The notes beneath the pieces are model-generated. The model was given only the letters and a program-made list of their open reading frames with translations. It did no database searches and was not told the DNA's origin. From positions 25,245 to 89,244 of the forward strand of contig JAISLU010000001.1 in the NCBI GenBank assembly GCA_031277095.1: a stretch of DNA of 64,000 nt, read 5' to 3'. Position numbers and translations under genes: made by a program. The DNA is from Synergistaceae bacterium (GTDB lineage: Bacteria > Synergistota > Synergistia > Synergistales > Aminobacteriaceae). Shown one piece after another: positions 27,549 to 36,389 of the stretch. Within the stretch, counting starts at the first letter, position 1. Every line of letters begins with the position of its first letter.

Positions 27549-29045
27549 TTATTTCTTTTCCGGCTCTCCGGATTTTTCAGGCGATGCTGCGCCAATGGCT
27601 ATTTTTCGCTCCAAAAGCGTCTGGGGCAGGCAGGACAGTTCCTCCACGGGCAGTTCGCTCAAGACCTCCCACGCCTTGGCCTCGGATTGAGCGAGGGTCC
27701 TTCTTTCAAGCTGCCGCTCTCTTCCCTTTTGGCCGACAAAGAATTTTTCAAACGCGTCTCCGAACTTCAAGTAGAGTTTTCCCACCTCGGACAGCCCCGC
27801 GTCTCCGACGGCAGCCCGCAGGAGCCTGGTTTCCCTGGCCTTCACGTAAGCGGAGCGGAGTTGATCGGCAAGGACACGGTGAGAGTCGAAAGTCTTTCCG
27901 CGCCCTATTCCTCTGTCCATAGACCGAGACAGGCTTGCCTGCACGTTGAAAGGCGGGAAAATACCCTTGGCGTGCAGCTCCCGGTCCAAAACGATCTGCC
28001 CGTCGAGAAGCTGCCCCGACAGGTCGGCCACCGGATGCGTGACGTCGTCGTCGGGCGCGGTGATCACCGAAAGCTGGGTCACGCTCCCCGGGCATCCAGC
28101 GATACAACCGGAGCGTTCGTAAAGCTCGGCAAGGTCGGAGTACATTGCGACGGGGTATCCTCCCCGCCCGGGTATCTCCTTTCGCAGGGCGCTTATTTCC
28201 CTAAGGGCATCGCAGTAGTGGAGCATGTCCGCCATGACGACCAGGACGTCGTACCCTTTGACGAAGGCGAAATACTCGGCGACGGTCAAAGCGACCCGCG
28301 GCGCCAGGAGACGCTCCGCAACCGGATCGTTTGCTTTGTTCAGCACCAACACGCTTCTGTCCGTCACGCCGTCGCGCTCGAAGGTCTCTATGAAAAGGTC
28401 CGCCTCGCGGCCAGTGACGCCCATAGCGGCAAAAATCACAAGAAAATCTCCGTCTTTGCCGGGGATCAGCGCGCGGGCCGCCATTCGCGCCGCGATTTCG
28501 CCGGCGGGCAGCCCCGGCCCCCCGAGCAAAGAGAGCCTTTGGCCGCGAACCCAGGTGTTCATCAAATCCAGCGCGGATATCCCCGTCTCAATGGCGCCGT
28601 TAGGTGGTATTCTAAGGCCGGGAGGCAACCCCTTCGCGGGAAGGAACTCTTCGAGGCCGTAAAGGCTCCTTCCGTCGGCGGGCAGCCCGCGGCCGTTCAG
28701 AATTCGGCCCCGCAGGGCTTCTCCTACTCCCACCTTCGCCACGTCGCGCTCCATCCACACGGTCGCCCGCCCCGTTTCCAGGCCTGGGGCGTCGTCAAAC
28801 ATCTGGACGACACAAAGGTCGTCTTTGACCTGCAGCACCTGCCCCGTCTTCGCAAACTCTTCAAGCGAGGATGCGTTCACCGGGTCGCCCCATAGAGTCA
28901 CCAGCTCGCCGCAGCCGACGCCCGTCATGTTCTCCACAAAAAGAAGGGAGCCGGTTATGCCTTTGATTCCGCGGGAACCTTGTCGATAAAGTTTTCGACT
29001 GCATTTTTGCTTGAATTCTCGATTGGGTTCTTGATTGAGCGTCAT
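27549..29045 (-). CDS. ntpB: V/A-type ATPase subunit B
   Basis: 498 residues from ATG 29045 (aggagg nine bases upstream; overlaps the A stop by four). It follows the regulatory B subunit closely: GVGCGELVTLW, the altered P-loop GGPGLPAGEIAARMA, FAAMGVTGREAD, RVALTVAEYFAF, DMLHYCDALREIS, the SVTQLSVITAPDDDVTHP block and LSRSMDRGIGRGKT. The usual GKTRED reads GKTFDS. Thus the SLSR arginine is kept while the next Arg is lost. The N terminus (LNQEPNREFKQKCSRKLYRQ) is unusual and lies in a repeat-like stretch. No subunit D gene follows. Confidence 0.93.
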   Translation of the reverse strand: MTLNQEPNREFKQKCSRKLYRQGSRGIKGITGSLLFVENMTGVGCGELVTLWGDPVNASSLEEFAKTGQVLQVKDDLCVVQMFDDAPGLETGRATVWMERDVAKVGVGEALRGRILNGRGLPADGRSLYGLEEFLPAKGLPPGLRIPPNGAIETGISALDLMNTWVRGQRLSLLGGPGLPAGEIAARMAARALIPGKDGDFLVIFAAMGVTGREADLFIETFERDGVTDRSVLVLNKANDPVAERLLAPRVALTVAEYFAFVKGYDVLVVMADMLHYCDALREISALRKEIPGRGGYPVAMYSDLAELYERSGCIAGCPGSVTQLSVITAPDDDVTHPVADLSGQLLDGQIVLDRELHAKGIFPPFNVQASLSRSMDRGIGRGKTFDSHRVLADQLRSAYVKARETRLLRAAVGDAGLSEVGKLYLKFGDAFEKFFVGQKGRERQLERRTLAQSEAKAWEVLSELPVEELSCLPQTLLERKIAIGAASPEKSGEPEKK

Positions 29046-30919
29046 AGCGCTACCTCCTGGTCGGCCGTTTGTCTCGCGGCGAGTTCGGCGGTGAAAAGGG
29101 CCAGCCACTCCCGTCCTTTATCCGTAAAGTCCCCCGGCAGGTCCCACAAAGCGGCAAGTTCCGCCCTCATGGATACGCGGGCGGCGGCCGGGAGACCGTC
29201 TTTCAAAAAACTCCGCACCCTGTCGTCCAGCGCCTTGAGAAGCCGAAGCATCGCCGCCGACCTGGCGGGACAGGAATCTTGAAGGTCGAATACGTTTTGC
29301 CGCAGATACACGGTCTCGATGGTTTCGGCGTGAAAAAGAATCCATCGATCCTCTTCGGAAAGCGCAATTTCACCGGCTGAGCGATTTGAAGCCAAGGTTG
29401 GAGCCAAGATTGGGTCAAAGATTGAATCAAAGGTTGAGGCAAAGATTGGAGCGAAGGCTGAAGTTGGGGCGAAACGCGCCGAATCGAAAAGCTCCCTCGC
29501 ACGCGACAAGATGTCCCTCAAGTATTCTTTCAGATCGGGCCAGTCTTGCCCCGCATTTTGGGCTAGAGTGTCCGAAACCGCCTCTTCGTAGAGGGAGTAA
29601 CTTCGAGCCAGGTCCATCGCGGGAAAGCGGCGGGCCTGGGCAAGGACCTTGTCGAGCCGCCAGCAAGCTCCGGCTCGGCTCAGGCCGGTCTGGGTCACCG
29701 GCTCGGAAAAGTCTCCCCCTTCGGGTGAAAACCCGCTGATCAAAGTCACAGAGCCGCGGTGCCCCCCCAGCGTTTCCGCCTGTCCCCCGCGCTCGCAGTA
29801 GCTCGATAAACGGCTTCCCAGATAAGCCGGATATCCTCCTTCGCCGGGAGATTCTTCGAGACGGTTCCCGATTTCCCTCAGGGCCTCCGCCCACCGGGAC
29901 AGGGAATCGATCACGACGACCGCGTCGCAGCCCATATCCCGATAGTACTCGGCCAGGGTCATTCCCAAGTAGATGCCGGGGTCTCGCGCCGCCACGGTCA
30001 TGCTGGACGTGCTTGTCACGAAGATCGTCCGCTCCCTCAAAGGGATTCCCCGTCTCTCGGCCTGGGAGAACTCCTCCAGCATCTCGGCTGTTTCGCTTCC
30101 CCTTCCTCCGCATCCAACGTAAACGATCACGTCGGCGTCGCACCCTGCGGCCAAAGACCGCTGGACGAGGGTCTTTCCCGTGCCGACTCCTCCGGCTACG
30201 GCAGCCACGCCGCCCACGGCCAGAGGGAAGAGGGTATCGAATCCCCGCCGCCCCGTCCACAGAGGACGATCCAGCGGCAAACGCGCCCTGACGGGCCTGG
30301 GGACGCGCACTTCCCACCGCTGGGCCAGGGACAGTTCTGTTCCGTCCGCCAAACGGCATATACACTCTCGCCGCGTGTAATCGTCCCCCTCCGGCGCTAT
30401 CCAGGCGATGGCCTGAGGCGACGAAACCGGTGGGACCAAGATACGATGAATGAAGAGTTTCCCCTCCTCCACCGTTCCCAAAAGGTCCCCCGGCGCGACC
30501 GTGTTCCCCTCCGCCGCCGCCGGCGTGAAATGCCACAGCGGCAAATCCGGCGCGCCGCCGCCTTGCAGCGACCCAAGGGATTCAATAGATCCCAGGGATC
30601 GCCCCAAGCCGTCCAGAACCTGCCCCAAAAAACCGGGGCCCAAATCTACGCTCAAGAGCTTTCCGGTAAAGTAAACTTCTCCTCCTGCAGCCAGCCCCGT
30701 CGTGTCCCCGTAGGTTTGGATATCCACCGTTTTCCCCCGGATGCGGACAACTTCGCCTGGGAGTTTCGAAGCCATTGTCCTCGAGTCTATGGCCCTCGAG
30801 TCTAAGGCTCCTCCGGCGATCCATACCGCCTCGAACATCCGGGGGCACGAATCCGTCTCGGCGGTGATCACCGGTCCGGAGACACCCGTTATCGCGCCCT
30901 TCGCCCAATTGTTTTCCAT
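29042..30919 (-). CDS. ntpA: V/A-type ATPase subunit A, divergent, catalytic Glu replaced
   Basis: 625 residues from ATG 30919, behind aaggag. The order is N-terminal barrel (VSGPVITAE), bulge domain (PPVSSP..), P-loop GGVGTGKT (243-250), then VYVGCGGRGSE (267-277), SRWAEALREIG and a helical C terminus. Canonical A subunits read GCGERGNE here. Residue 272, the catalytic general-base Glu, is Gly (codon GGA at 30104-30106). The P-loop also lacks the usual GPFGSGKT form. Two tandem-repeat inserts lie at residues ~38-47 and ~483-511, which makes it ~35 residues longer than usual. It could be non-hydrolytic. A sequencing error at one base would also explain the Gly. Confidence 0.93.
   Translation of the reverse strand: MENNWAKGAITGVSGPVITAETDSCPRMFEAVWIAGGALDSRAIDSRTMASKLPGEVVRIRGKTVDIQTYGDTTGLAAGGEVYFTGKLLSVDLGPGFLGQVLDGLGRSLGSIESLGSLQGGGAPDLPLWHFTPAAAEGNTVAPGDLLGTVEEGKLFIHRILVPPVSSPQAIAWIAPEGDDYTRRECICRLADGTELSLAQRWEVRVPRPVRARLPLDRPLWTGRRGFDTLFPLAVGGVAAVAGGVGTGKTLVQRSLAAGCDADVIVYVGCGGRGSETAEMLEEFSQAERRGIPLRERTIFVTSTSSMTVAARDPGIYLGMTLAEYYRDMGCDAVVVIDSLSRWAEALREIGNRLEESPGEGGYPAYLGSRLSSYCERGGQAETLGGHRGSVTLISGFSPEGGDFSEPVTQTGLSRAGACWRLDKVLAQARRFPAMDLARSYSLYEEAVSDTLAQNAGQDWPDLKEYLRDILSRARELFDSARFAPTSAFAPIFASTFDSIFDPILAPTLASNRSAGEIALSEEDRWILFHAETIETVYLRQNVFDLQDSCPARSAAMLRLLKALDDRVRSFLKDGLPAAARVSMRAELAALWDLPGDFTDKGREWLALFTAELAARQTADQEVAL
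29386..29472. repeat. 12-bp in-frame tandem repeat, about seven units, in ntpA
   Basis: Degenerate 12-bp units read on the minus strand encode a tetrapeptide series FAPI-FAST-FDSI-FDPI-LAPT-LASN. They sit in the C-terminal helical domain of subunit A (residues ~483-511). Canonical A subunits have no such insert. Confidence 0.85.
30779..30808. repeat. 15-bp in-frame tandem repeat x2 in ntpA
   Basis: The units 30779-30793 and 30794-30808 differ at one base (cctcgagtctatggc / cctcgagtctaaggc). They encode two copies of an [AL]-x-D-S-R motif after the N-terminal barrel of subunit A. Confidence 0.9.
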
Positions 30920-30944
30920 GTGTACGTCTCCTTGTGCGCCGCTG

Positions 30945-31520
30945 TCACTGCTCGGGTATGCCATGCTTGGCTATGAAGAAGGGGCGCAGACGCCGCCATC
31001 TCGTTCTAAAGGTGTTGTCGATGAGCCGCCCGCTTTCCTTCTCTTCGATCAGAAGGCCGCCCCAAACGTCTTTCAGGCCTTCCCGGACCTCCAGTGCGCT
31101 GCCGGGTTTCAAAAAAACGGAGTCTCCCTTTTCCACCCACAGAATCGACGGAAGCGACAGGTATTCTTCGGCCTCAGCCGCCAAAGCCCTCATCGCGTCC
31201 CCATATGGGGGCGAGCGGCGAAAGGCCTCCACACGGGCTCGCACTTCTTCATCCAGGCGCTGGAAGAAATTGTCCTGCAGCTCGATCTTGAAGGCTTTTT
31301 TCTGAAGTTCCACACGACGGCGATTGGCTTTCAGCCCCTCATCCAAACGCTTTTCCCGGGAGCGGCGCAGATTGTGGACGATACCCTCCACCTCCAGGCG
31401 GCGCGCCGTAATCATGTCGGCGAGGTCCTCGTCCACGGAGCGTTTCAGGACAAGACAGCGTTCTTTGTGCTGGTCCAACAAGGCTCTCTTGAAACCAGCC
31501 AGATCATCCAACTCCGGCAA
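30945..31520 (-). CDS. ntpE: V/A-type ATPase subunit E (peripheral stalk)
   Basis: 191 residues from TTG 31520, one base after the subunit K stop; the start is not certain. The N-terminal ~100 residues are a charged coiled coil. The C-terminal domain has VWGGLLIEEKESGRLIDNTFRTRWRRLR, the E-subunit signature that binds the A3B3 head. It lies 25 bases upstream of subunit A. Genes C and F, which usually lie between E and A, are absent. Confidence 0.85.
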   Translation of the reverse strand: MPELDDLAGFKRALLDQHKERCLVLKRSVDEDLADMITARRLEVEGIVHNLRRSREKRLDEGLKANRRRVELQKKAFKIELQDNFFQRLDEEVRARVEAFRRSPPYGDAMRALAAEAEEYLSLPSILWVEKGDSVFLKPGSALEVREGLKDVWGGLLIEEKESGRLIDNTFRTRWRRLRPFFIAKHGIPEQ

Positions 31521-31521
31521 A

Positions 31522-31740
31522 TCAAACCATCCCGATAATCATCATGGCGACGACGAAGCCTAAAACCACCATCGTCTCCGGGATGGCCTCCAGAACGATG
31601 ATCGTCCCGGCGGTCTCCGGCTTTTCCGCAATGGTGCCTGCTCCCGCGCTGCCGATGCGGGCCTGAGCGTAGGCCGTCGCAAGGGCGGGGATGGCCACGG
31701 CCAGGGCCGCGGCTAGAGCTACAATCGCTTTCTCAGTCAT
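31522..31740 (-). CDS. ntpK: V/A-type ATPase subunit K (proteolipid ring)
   Basis: 72 residues from ATG 31740, with aaggagg nine bases upstream. Two membrane helices are joined by a polar loop (IAEKPETAG). The ion-binding Glu is in the second helix (EAIPETMVVLG). This is the short two-helix form found in archaeal A-type enzymes, not the four-helix form of Enterococcus. It overlaps the 3' end of subunit I by eight bases. Confidence 0.93.
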   Translation of the reverse strand: MTEKAIVALAAALAVAIPALATAYAQARIGSAGAGTIAEKPETAGTIIVLEAIPETMVVLGFVVAMMIIGMV

Positions 31741-33637
31741 TGTAAAGCCTCCTTCTTTTGGCAAAGGGTTTGTATTCCAGCGTCCCGCTTTCGTAAAATT
31801 TCCCCATGAACTCCACGTAATGAAGCCGTGCCGCGTGCAGGGAAGATCCTCCGATAGCCAGGACGAAGTTCAAAAGGTGAATGGCGAACGCCATGAAAAA
31901 ACCCAGCACGGGAATTTCGATCACGTCCACGAACATGCTGGCGACCATAGCGAGAATTGCGGAGGACAGTCCGATGGCGGCGATGCGGATATAGCTGATG
32001 ATATTGCCGATAGTCCCCAGAGATTCCACGATCCCCCCGATTCCCCCTCCCCACAGCAGAAAAATCACGCCGAAGACCAGCAGCATGACAGGTATGGAGA
32101 AAAGCGCGGCGGGCAGCTTCGAGCGCAGCGCCACCAACGCCGAAACCATGGCGAGGATAACCAGCAAACTTCCCAGGCGCTCCATCCAGAGGTGGCGGTG
32201 CCGGTTCCGAATACCCTCGATCATGCCGATGAGGAGTCCAAGAAAAACGTGACCTCCGCCCAAGGCTACGCTGAACACCATGACGGGCCCCACCGTGTGG
32301 GCTCTGTCCACCCACAGCGGCTCCATGTGCAGCAATCGGTGCCCCACATCCCCGAAAAGCTCGCCGAACACCCCTCCCCACGCAATGCTCCAGAACGCCA
32401 GGAAGAGGAGAATGACGCCCACATCGTGCATAACTTCCGAACGCTTTTGCTTCAGGTACCAGCCCAGCCACAAAACCAGTACACCGTAACCGATATCCCC
32501 CACCATGCAGCCCGCGAAAAAGGGGAAAAAAACGCCTATCAGGAAGGAGGGGTCATAGGCGCTGTAATGGGGCACTCGCAGAAGTTTCAAAAACAACTCG
32601 AAAGGCTTGAAAAGAGAGTGGTTCTGAAGGGCGGTGGGGACCGCTCCGTCCTTGGCCGGGTCGGGCGGACGGGAGCGCAAGACGACGGCGTCGCCGAAGT
32701 CCTCCTTCAAGGTCGCCTGGGTGCGGGCGAGGTCGCTTTCCGGTATCCAACCCTTCAAACTGAAAAAATCGTCGTTTTCTTCGGCGGACAGCTCCATGAG
32801 AAGCTGCTCCAGCCGTTCGTCCAGCAGGATGTAAACAGCGGCCAGGTTCGCCCCCCACTGGTCGGACAATTGTCGGAGTTCCTGCTTGTTTTCTCTCATC
32901 CGCGTGGGCAGGCTTCTCAGTATTCTCCGTATCCTCGATGCCGCTGTCACCAGTGGCTCTCCCTCGTAATTCTCCGGCAAGCGCCATAGAGTTCCCCTCA
33001 GCTCCTCCGCGGAGGTTCTGAGGCTCGACTGTATTTCGGGGGAAGCGCTGGTGACGAGAAAAGCCGACCCGTCCGCAAGTTCGAAGGAGTGGTAGCGAAA
33101 CCAGGGCTTCTCATGTCCGCTGGGCAAAGAATCCAAGTCTCCGTTTATTTTGGAGACAAGGGTATGCTGAGCCTGACGTGAAAGCTGCCAAATGAGGACT
33201 TCGCCCCGGGAAAAACGTTCTTGCTCCAAAAACGCCCGGGCATGGGTCAAAATGAGGTTGGTTTTCCGCAGTTTCGTAAAAAGAGCCTGTACCTTCTCCT
33301 GGCCTTCGTCGATTCGGGAAAGGCGCGATTGGATGCGCTCGAGGCTTCTGTCGATCTCCGCCATCATAAACTCCAAGTCGCCGAAAAGATTATAACGAAC
33401 GTTTTCGACGAAAGCGTCGGTCAATTTCCTCCATTCATCCCACTTGAGCGCCTCGATCAGGCCCAGCACCCTCCCCCTCTGATCTCTCAGCTTTTTCAGC
33501 AGAAGGCTGTCGTCCGTCATGTCGTCCGGCAGCACGTTGTCCAGGTGGAAAACCCCCAGCTCGTAGAGCCGCCCGGCAATCGCCGATTTTTTATCCTTCA
33601 CTCCCCACAGAACGACCCTGGCCATTCGTTTTATCAC
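31733..33637 (-). CDS. ntpI: V/A-type ATPase subunit I (a-subunit, stator)
   Basis: 634 residues from GTG 33637, overlapping the preceding stop (GTGA). The N-terminal ~330 residues form the cytoplasmic coiled-coil arm. Seven or more membrane helices follow. The proton-pathway arginine lies in the ISYIRIAAIGLSSA segment. The FFPFFAGCMVGDIGYG and GELFGDVGH motifs are as in other I subunits. With K and E it gives an intact membrane and peripheral part. Confidence 0.95.
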   Translation of the reverse strand: MIKRMARVVLWGVKDKKSAIAGRLYELGVFHLDNVLPDDMTDDSLLLKKLRDQRGRVLGLIEALKWDEWRKLTDAFVENVRYNLFGDLEFMMAEIDRSLERIQSRLSRIDEGQEKVQALFTKLRKTNLILTHARAFLEQERFSRGEVLIWQLSRQAQHTLVSKINGDLDSLPSGHEKPWFRYHSFELADGSAFLVTSASPEIQSSLRTSAEELRGTLWRLPENYEGEPLVTAASRIRRILRSLPTRMRENKQELRQLSDQWGANLAAVYILLDERLEQLLMELSAEENDDFFSLKGWIPESDLARTQATLKEDFGDAVVLRSRPPDPAKDGAVPTALQNHSLFKPFELFLKLLRVPHYSAYDPSFLIGVFFPFFAGCMVGDIGYGVLVLWLGWYLKQKRSEVMHDVGVILLFLAFWSIAWGGVFGELFGDVGHRLLHMEPLWVDRAHTVGPVMVFSVALGGGHVFLGLLIGMIEGIRNRHRHLWMERLGSLLVILAMVSALVALRSKLPAALFSIPVMLLVFGVIFLLWGGGIGGIVESLGTIGNIISYIRIAAIGLSSAILAMVASMFVDVIEIPVLGFFMAFAIHLLNFVLAIGGSSLHAARLHYVEFMGKFYESGTLEYKPFAKRRRLYND

Positions 33638-34032
33638 GCGCTATCGCCCCCCTCCCCCAGAGTGTCCGCGCTCTCGAAAAAAGGCAGCAGCCCGTCGAAC
33701 GCGTCTTTCGCCAGAACATCGAGAAATTTTTCGTCCCACAACCGCTCTCGGAGGCGTGTTTTCCAATCGGCAAACGCCGCTTCCGCCTCTTCCCGGTCTT
33801 GGGCGAGGCGCTCTTCCACGTCCTTCTCTTCCATGCGGGCGATCTCGATCGTTCGGTCGGACATGGCGTTCAAACGCCATAACGTTTCTTCTTTGAACCG
33901 CTCGAACTCGATTTTTTTGCCTTCCATGTCCTCGGCCAGTCGCCTGCGCACGTTCTCCAGCTTGTCTCCCGTCTCCAGAAGGGTATCCGGCGTATTGGAC
34001 AGAGTATCCGAGGCTGCCGATTTATCCGACAT
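33634..34032 (-). CDS. Coiled-coil protein in V-ATPase operon, subunit G/H-like
   Basis: 132 residues, mostly one charged helix (LAEDMEGKKIEFERFKEETLWRLNAM..). It overlaps the CBS gene by 11 bases and subunit I by four. Position and helical character suggest the small peripheral-stalk partner of subunit E (ntpG/atpH), but sequence identity to that family is not evident. Alternatively it is an unrelated operon protein. Confidence 0.6.
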   Translation of the reverse strand: MSDKSAASDTLSNTPDTLLETGDKLENVRRRLAEDMEGKKIEFERFKEETLWRLNAMSDRTIEIARMEEKDVEERLAQDREEAEAAFADWKTRLRERLWDEKFLDVLAKDAFDGLLPFFESADTLGEGGDSA

Positions 34033-34486
34033 TGCGGCTGTATCCTTCGAGCATGAAGTTCCAGAGCATCTTGCGATCGATAATGCCCACCAATATGCCG
34101 TCCTCTACGACAGGAAGGCGGCGGAGATGTTTGCGTATCATCAAGTCGGCTATGGACATCAGGCTCACATAGGGCTCGACGGCCACGGGAGATTTGGTCA
34201 TATAGTCCTTGACAGGAAGTTTCCCCAGCTTTTCCAGCTGCCTCACGAATTCTTCCTCTTCCCCACTCAAAAACGAGCTTTGAGTGAGGACCTCGAGGTA
34301 CGACGGCGTCGCGGCGCGTAAAATATCGGTTTCGGACAAAAATCCGACAAGACGCCAATTCATGTCGACAACAGGCAGACCGGCAACGTTATGAGAATAA
34401 AAAATGTCGATAGCTTCGCTGATGGTGCTGTGCTCCATAACGACCGTCAGGTCGCGGTCCATGAGTTCGCCGACTGTAGTGATCAT
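34022..34486 (-). CDS. CBS-domain pair protein
   Basis: 154 residues from ATG 34486, overlapping the TagA-type gene stop (ATGA). The two CBS motifs are DRDLTVVMEHSTISEAIDIF..GLPVVD and YMTKSPVAVEPYVSLMSIADLMI..LRRLPVVED, each followed by LVGxxxxxD. Such Bateman modules bind adenine nucleotides. As the first gene before the coiled-coil and V-ATPase genes it may sense energy charge; this is inference. Confidence 0.9.
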   Translation of the reverse strand: MITTVGELMDRDLTVVMEHSTISEAIDIFYSHNVAGLPVVDMNWRLVGFLSETDILRAATPSYLEVLTQSSFLSGEEEEFVRQLEKLGKLPVKDYMTKSPVAVEPYVSLMSIADLMIRKHLRRLPVVEDGILVGIIDRKMLWNFMLEGYSRNVG

Positions 34487-36228
34487 CCGCGATCTTCCCC
34501 CTTCCAAGTGTAGAGACCTATGCGCGTCGCCAGAACCCGGGCGACGAAAAAGAACAATCTCACATCTTTTTTCCAGCGATATGGCTCCTGGCACAGCCTG
34601 AAAAACCATTCCAGCCCCAATTTTTGCAGTATTCGCGGTGAACGTTTCAGGTGGCCGGACAGGACGTCGAATGCCCCTCCTACCCCGACGGCCAAGACGC
34701 TGCCCAAACTCTTCCCGTGACGGTCTACCCACTTCTCCTGCCGGGGGATGCCCATCGCCACGAAAAGGATTTTCGCCCCGGAGTGGGCGACGACGTCCGC
34801 CACGGAGGGGTCGTCCATGGCGAAATAACCGTCCCGGGCCCCCGCCACCACCAGCCCGGGATATCGCGCCGCCAGCGCTTTGGAGCAAGTCAGAGCCGTC
34901 TTGCCCCGGGAGCCCAGAAAATAAACCGGCCATCCCTCCGCCGCCGCCATCCGGCAAAGCTGTTCGGCAAAATCGATCCCCGTCACGCGCTCTTGTATGG
35001 GCATTCCCAAAAATCGCAGCCCCCACAAAAGGCCGACACCGTCCGACAAAACCATGGCGGAATGTCTTAAAATGCGGTGGTATTCGGGATCGCAAACCGC
35101 CTCGTCCATCCCCAAGGCATTGACGGTGGACACCAGCTTCGTTTCCTTTTTCGTTTCCCCCGAAGACAAGATCAGGCCTCTGGCTCTTGCCAGAGCGTAA
35201 TTGAGAGACATGTTGTCGATGTGAACACCCCACAAACAGGGTTTCCCGTGGAACATGGGAGAGCGGTTCCTGTACTTGAACGCCAGAGGAACGACCACCA
35301 CGAGAACGAAGGCCCCTCCCCACCAGATCCAGGCCGTGTAATCTCCCGAGTACTGAGACAGAGCCGTCGCGATGCCCAGAAAAGCGCACAGGCCGGCTAT
35401 GAAGCGCACCGCGTCGGGGTGTTCCAGTCCGTTTCGGATCAATTTCCGGTAAAGCCGCTCCGTTCCGTGGGGCGTGTCGGAAAAAAACAGATTAGCCAAG
35501 TGCAAAGAGGCCTCCGCCATGGGAATGGCAAAAAGTCCTAAAGACAAATAAAGCATGGAGCTGAACACGATGCCCTTACTGACCCCCAATATCGCCGTCC
35601 CCGCGGCCAGAGTGCCCCACATCGCCGACATGGTCCTGCCGGCCTGACGGTAAAAATCGCTGAAACGGCTCCAAAAGGCCCCCAAAAGAACCAGCCCGGC
35701 AAAGGACATGAAAAAGGCGTCCTCCATCCCCCGGACGGCCAGAACCACGGAAATCAGCATGAGGGAAAACGTCACGGCCAGCATGTACCCCACCAGGCCG
35801 GGAATAGCGTCCAACTGCTGGAGAATGACGGGAAAGAGCGCGAACCACAGAGTAGTGACGATAACCGACGTCAACGGTGTCAAATAAATGTACTCTCCGT
35901 CGACGAAGCTGATGAAGCTGATGGAAGGTCCGAACAGAGCGCAGCAAAAACCGATGAAAAGATATCCCCATCTTCCCGGGCGTCCCGGCCAGAAGTTTTC
36001 CGTCAGGCCGACGATCCCCGCGAGAAAAGCGGCCCCTGCGACAAACCGCGACTGCGGCGAACCGAACCAAATCGCCAGCAACAGCCATCCCCCCACCAGA
36101 AGGAGATCGCGCAAGTAAGCATACTGGCGCGGGTCGAAATATCTTTTCACCGCATACTGAACGAGGACACACAGGGCGGCTGCGCCGACGCAACCCGCTA
36201 TCATCTGCAAATCGTAGGAAACGATCAA
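34483..36228 (-). CDS. WecA-like degenerate membrane domain fused to WecG/TagA/CpsF glycosyltransferase
   Basis: About 581 residues if started at TTG 36228, 11 bases after ggagg; a TTG at 36276 has no site. The N-terminal ~330 residues form about ten membrane helices that resemble polyprenyl-phosphate GlcNAc-1-P transferases. However, the DDxxD and HxHH motifs are missing: the usual HLHH position reads RLYRKLIRNGL. The C-terminal ~240 residues are a complete TagA-family GT26 domain (TVNALGMDEAV, GVGLLWGLRFLG, RVTGIDF, FLGSRGKT, FVAMGIPRQEKW, VGGAFDVLSG). It would add ManNAc-type sugar to a lipid-linked precursor. Confidence 0.85.
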   Translation of the reverse strand: MIVSYDLQMIAGCVGAAALCVLVQYAVKRYFDPRQYAYLRDLLLVGGWLLLAIWFGSPQSRFVAGAAFLAGIVGLTENFWPGRPGRWGYLFIGFCCALFGPSISFISFVDGEYIYLTPLTSVIVTTLWFALFPVILQQLDAIPGLVGYMLAVTFSLMLISVVLAVRGMEDAFFMSFAGLVLLGAFWSRFSDFYRQAGRTMSAMWGTLAAGTAILGVSKGIVFSSMLYLSLGLFAIPMAEASLHLANLFFSDTPHGTERLYRKLIRNGLEHPDAVRFIAGLCAFLGIATALSQYSGDYTAWIWWGGAFVLVVVVPLAFKYRNRSPMFHGKPCLWGVHIDNMSLNYALARARGLILSSGETKKETKLVSTVNALGMDEAVCDPEYHRILRHSAMVLSDGVGLLWGLRFLGMPIQERVTGIDFAEQLCRMAAAEGWPVYFLGSRGKTALTCSKALAARYPGLVVAGARDGYFAMDDPSVADVVAHSGAKILFVAMGIPRQEKWVDRHGKSLGSVLAVGVGGAFDVLSGHLKRSPRILQKLGLEWFFRLCQEPYRWKKDVRLFFFVARVLATRIGLYTWKGEDRG

Positions 36229-36301
36229 AAAGAGTAACACCTCCGAGAAAACACTCGATTGATCGAATGGATTCAACCACTTATTTTAAACATTCAACTT
36301 G

Positions 36302-36352
36302 TAGACATCCAACTTTTTAGAGATTCTACTTTTAGACATTTAGACATCCAAC
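36302..36352. repeat. 12-bp direct repeat x2 with a partial third
   Basis: tagacatccaac occurs at 36302-36313 and 36341-36352, with a partial tagacat at 36333-36339. It lies in the 160-base gap between ribH and the TagA-type gene. I see no terminator or promoter boxes there. Confidence 0.8.
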
Positions 36353-36389
36353 CTCGAAAAAAACAACCAATAACGGCGCACTCTTTTTG

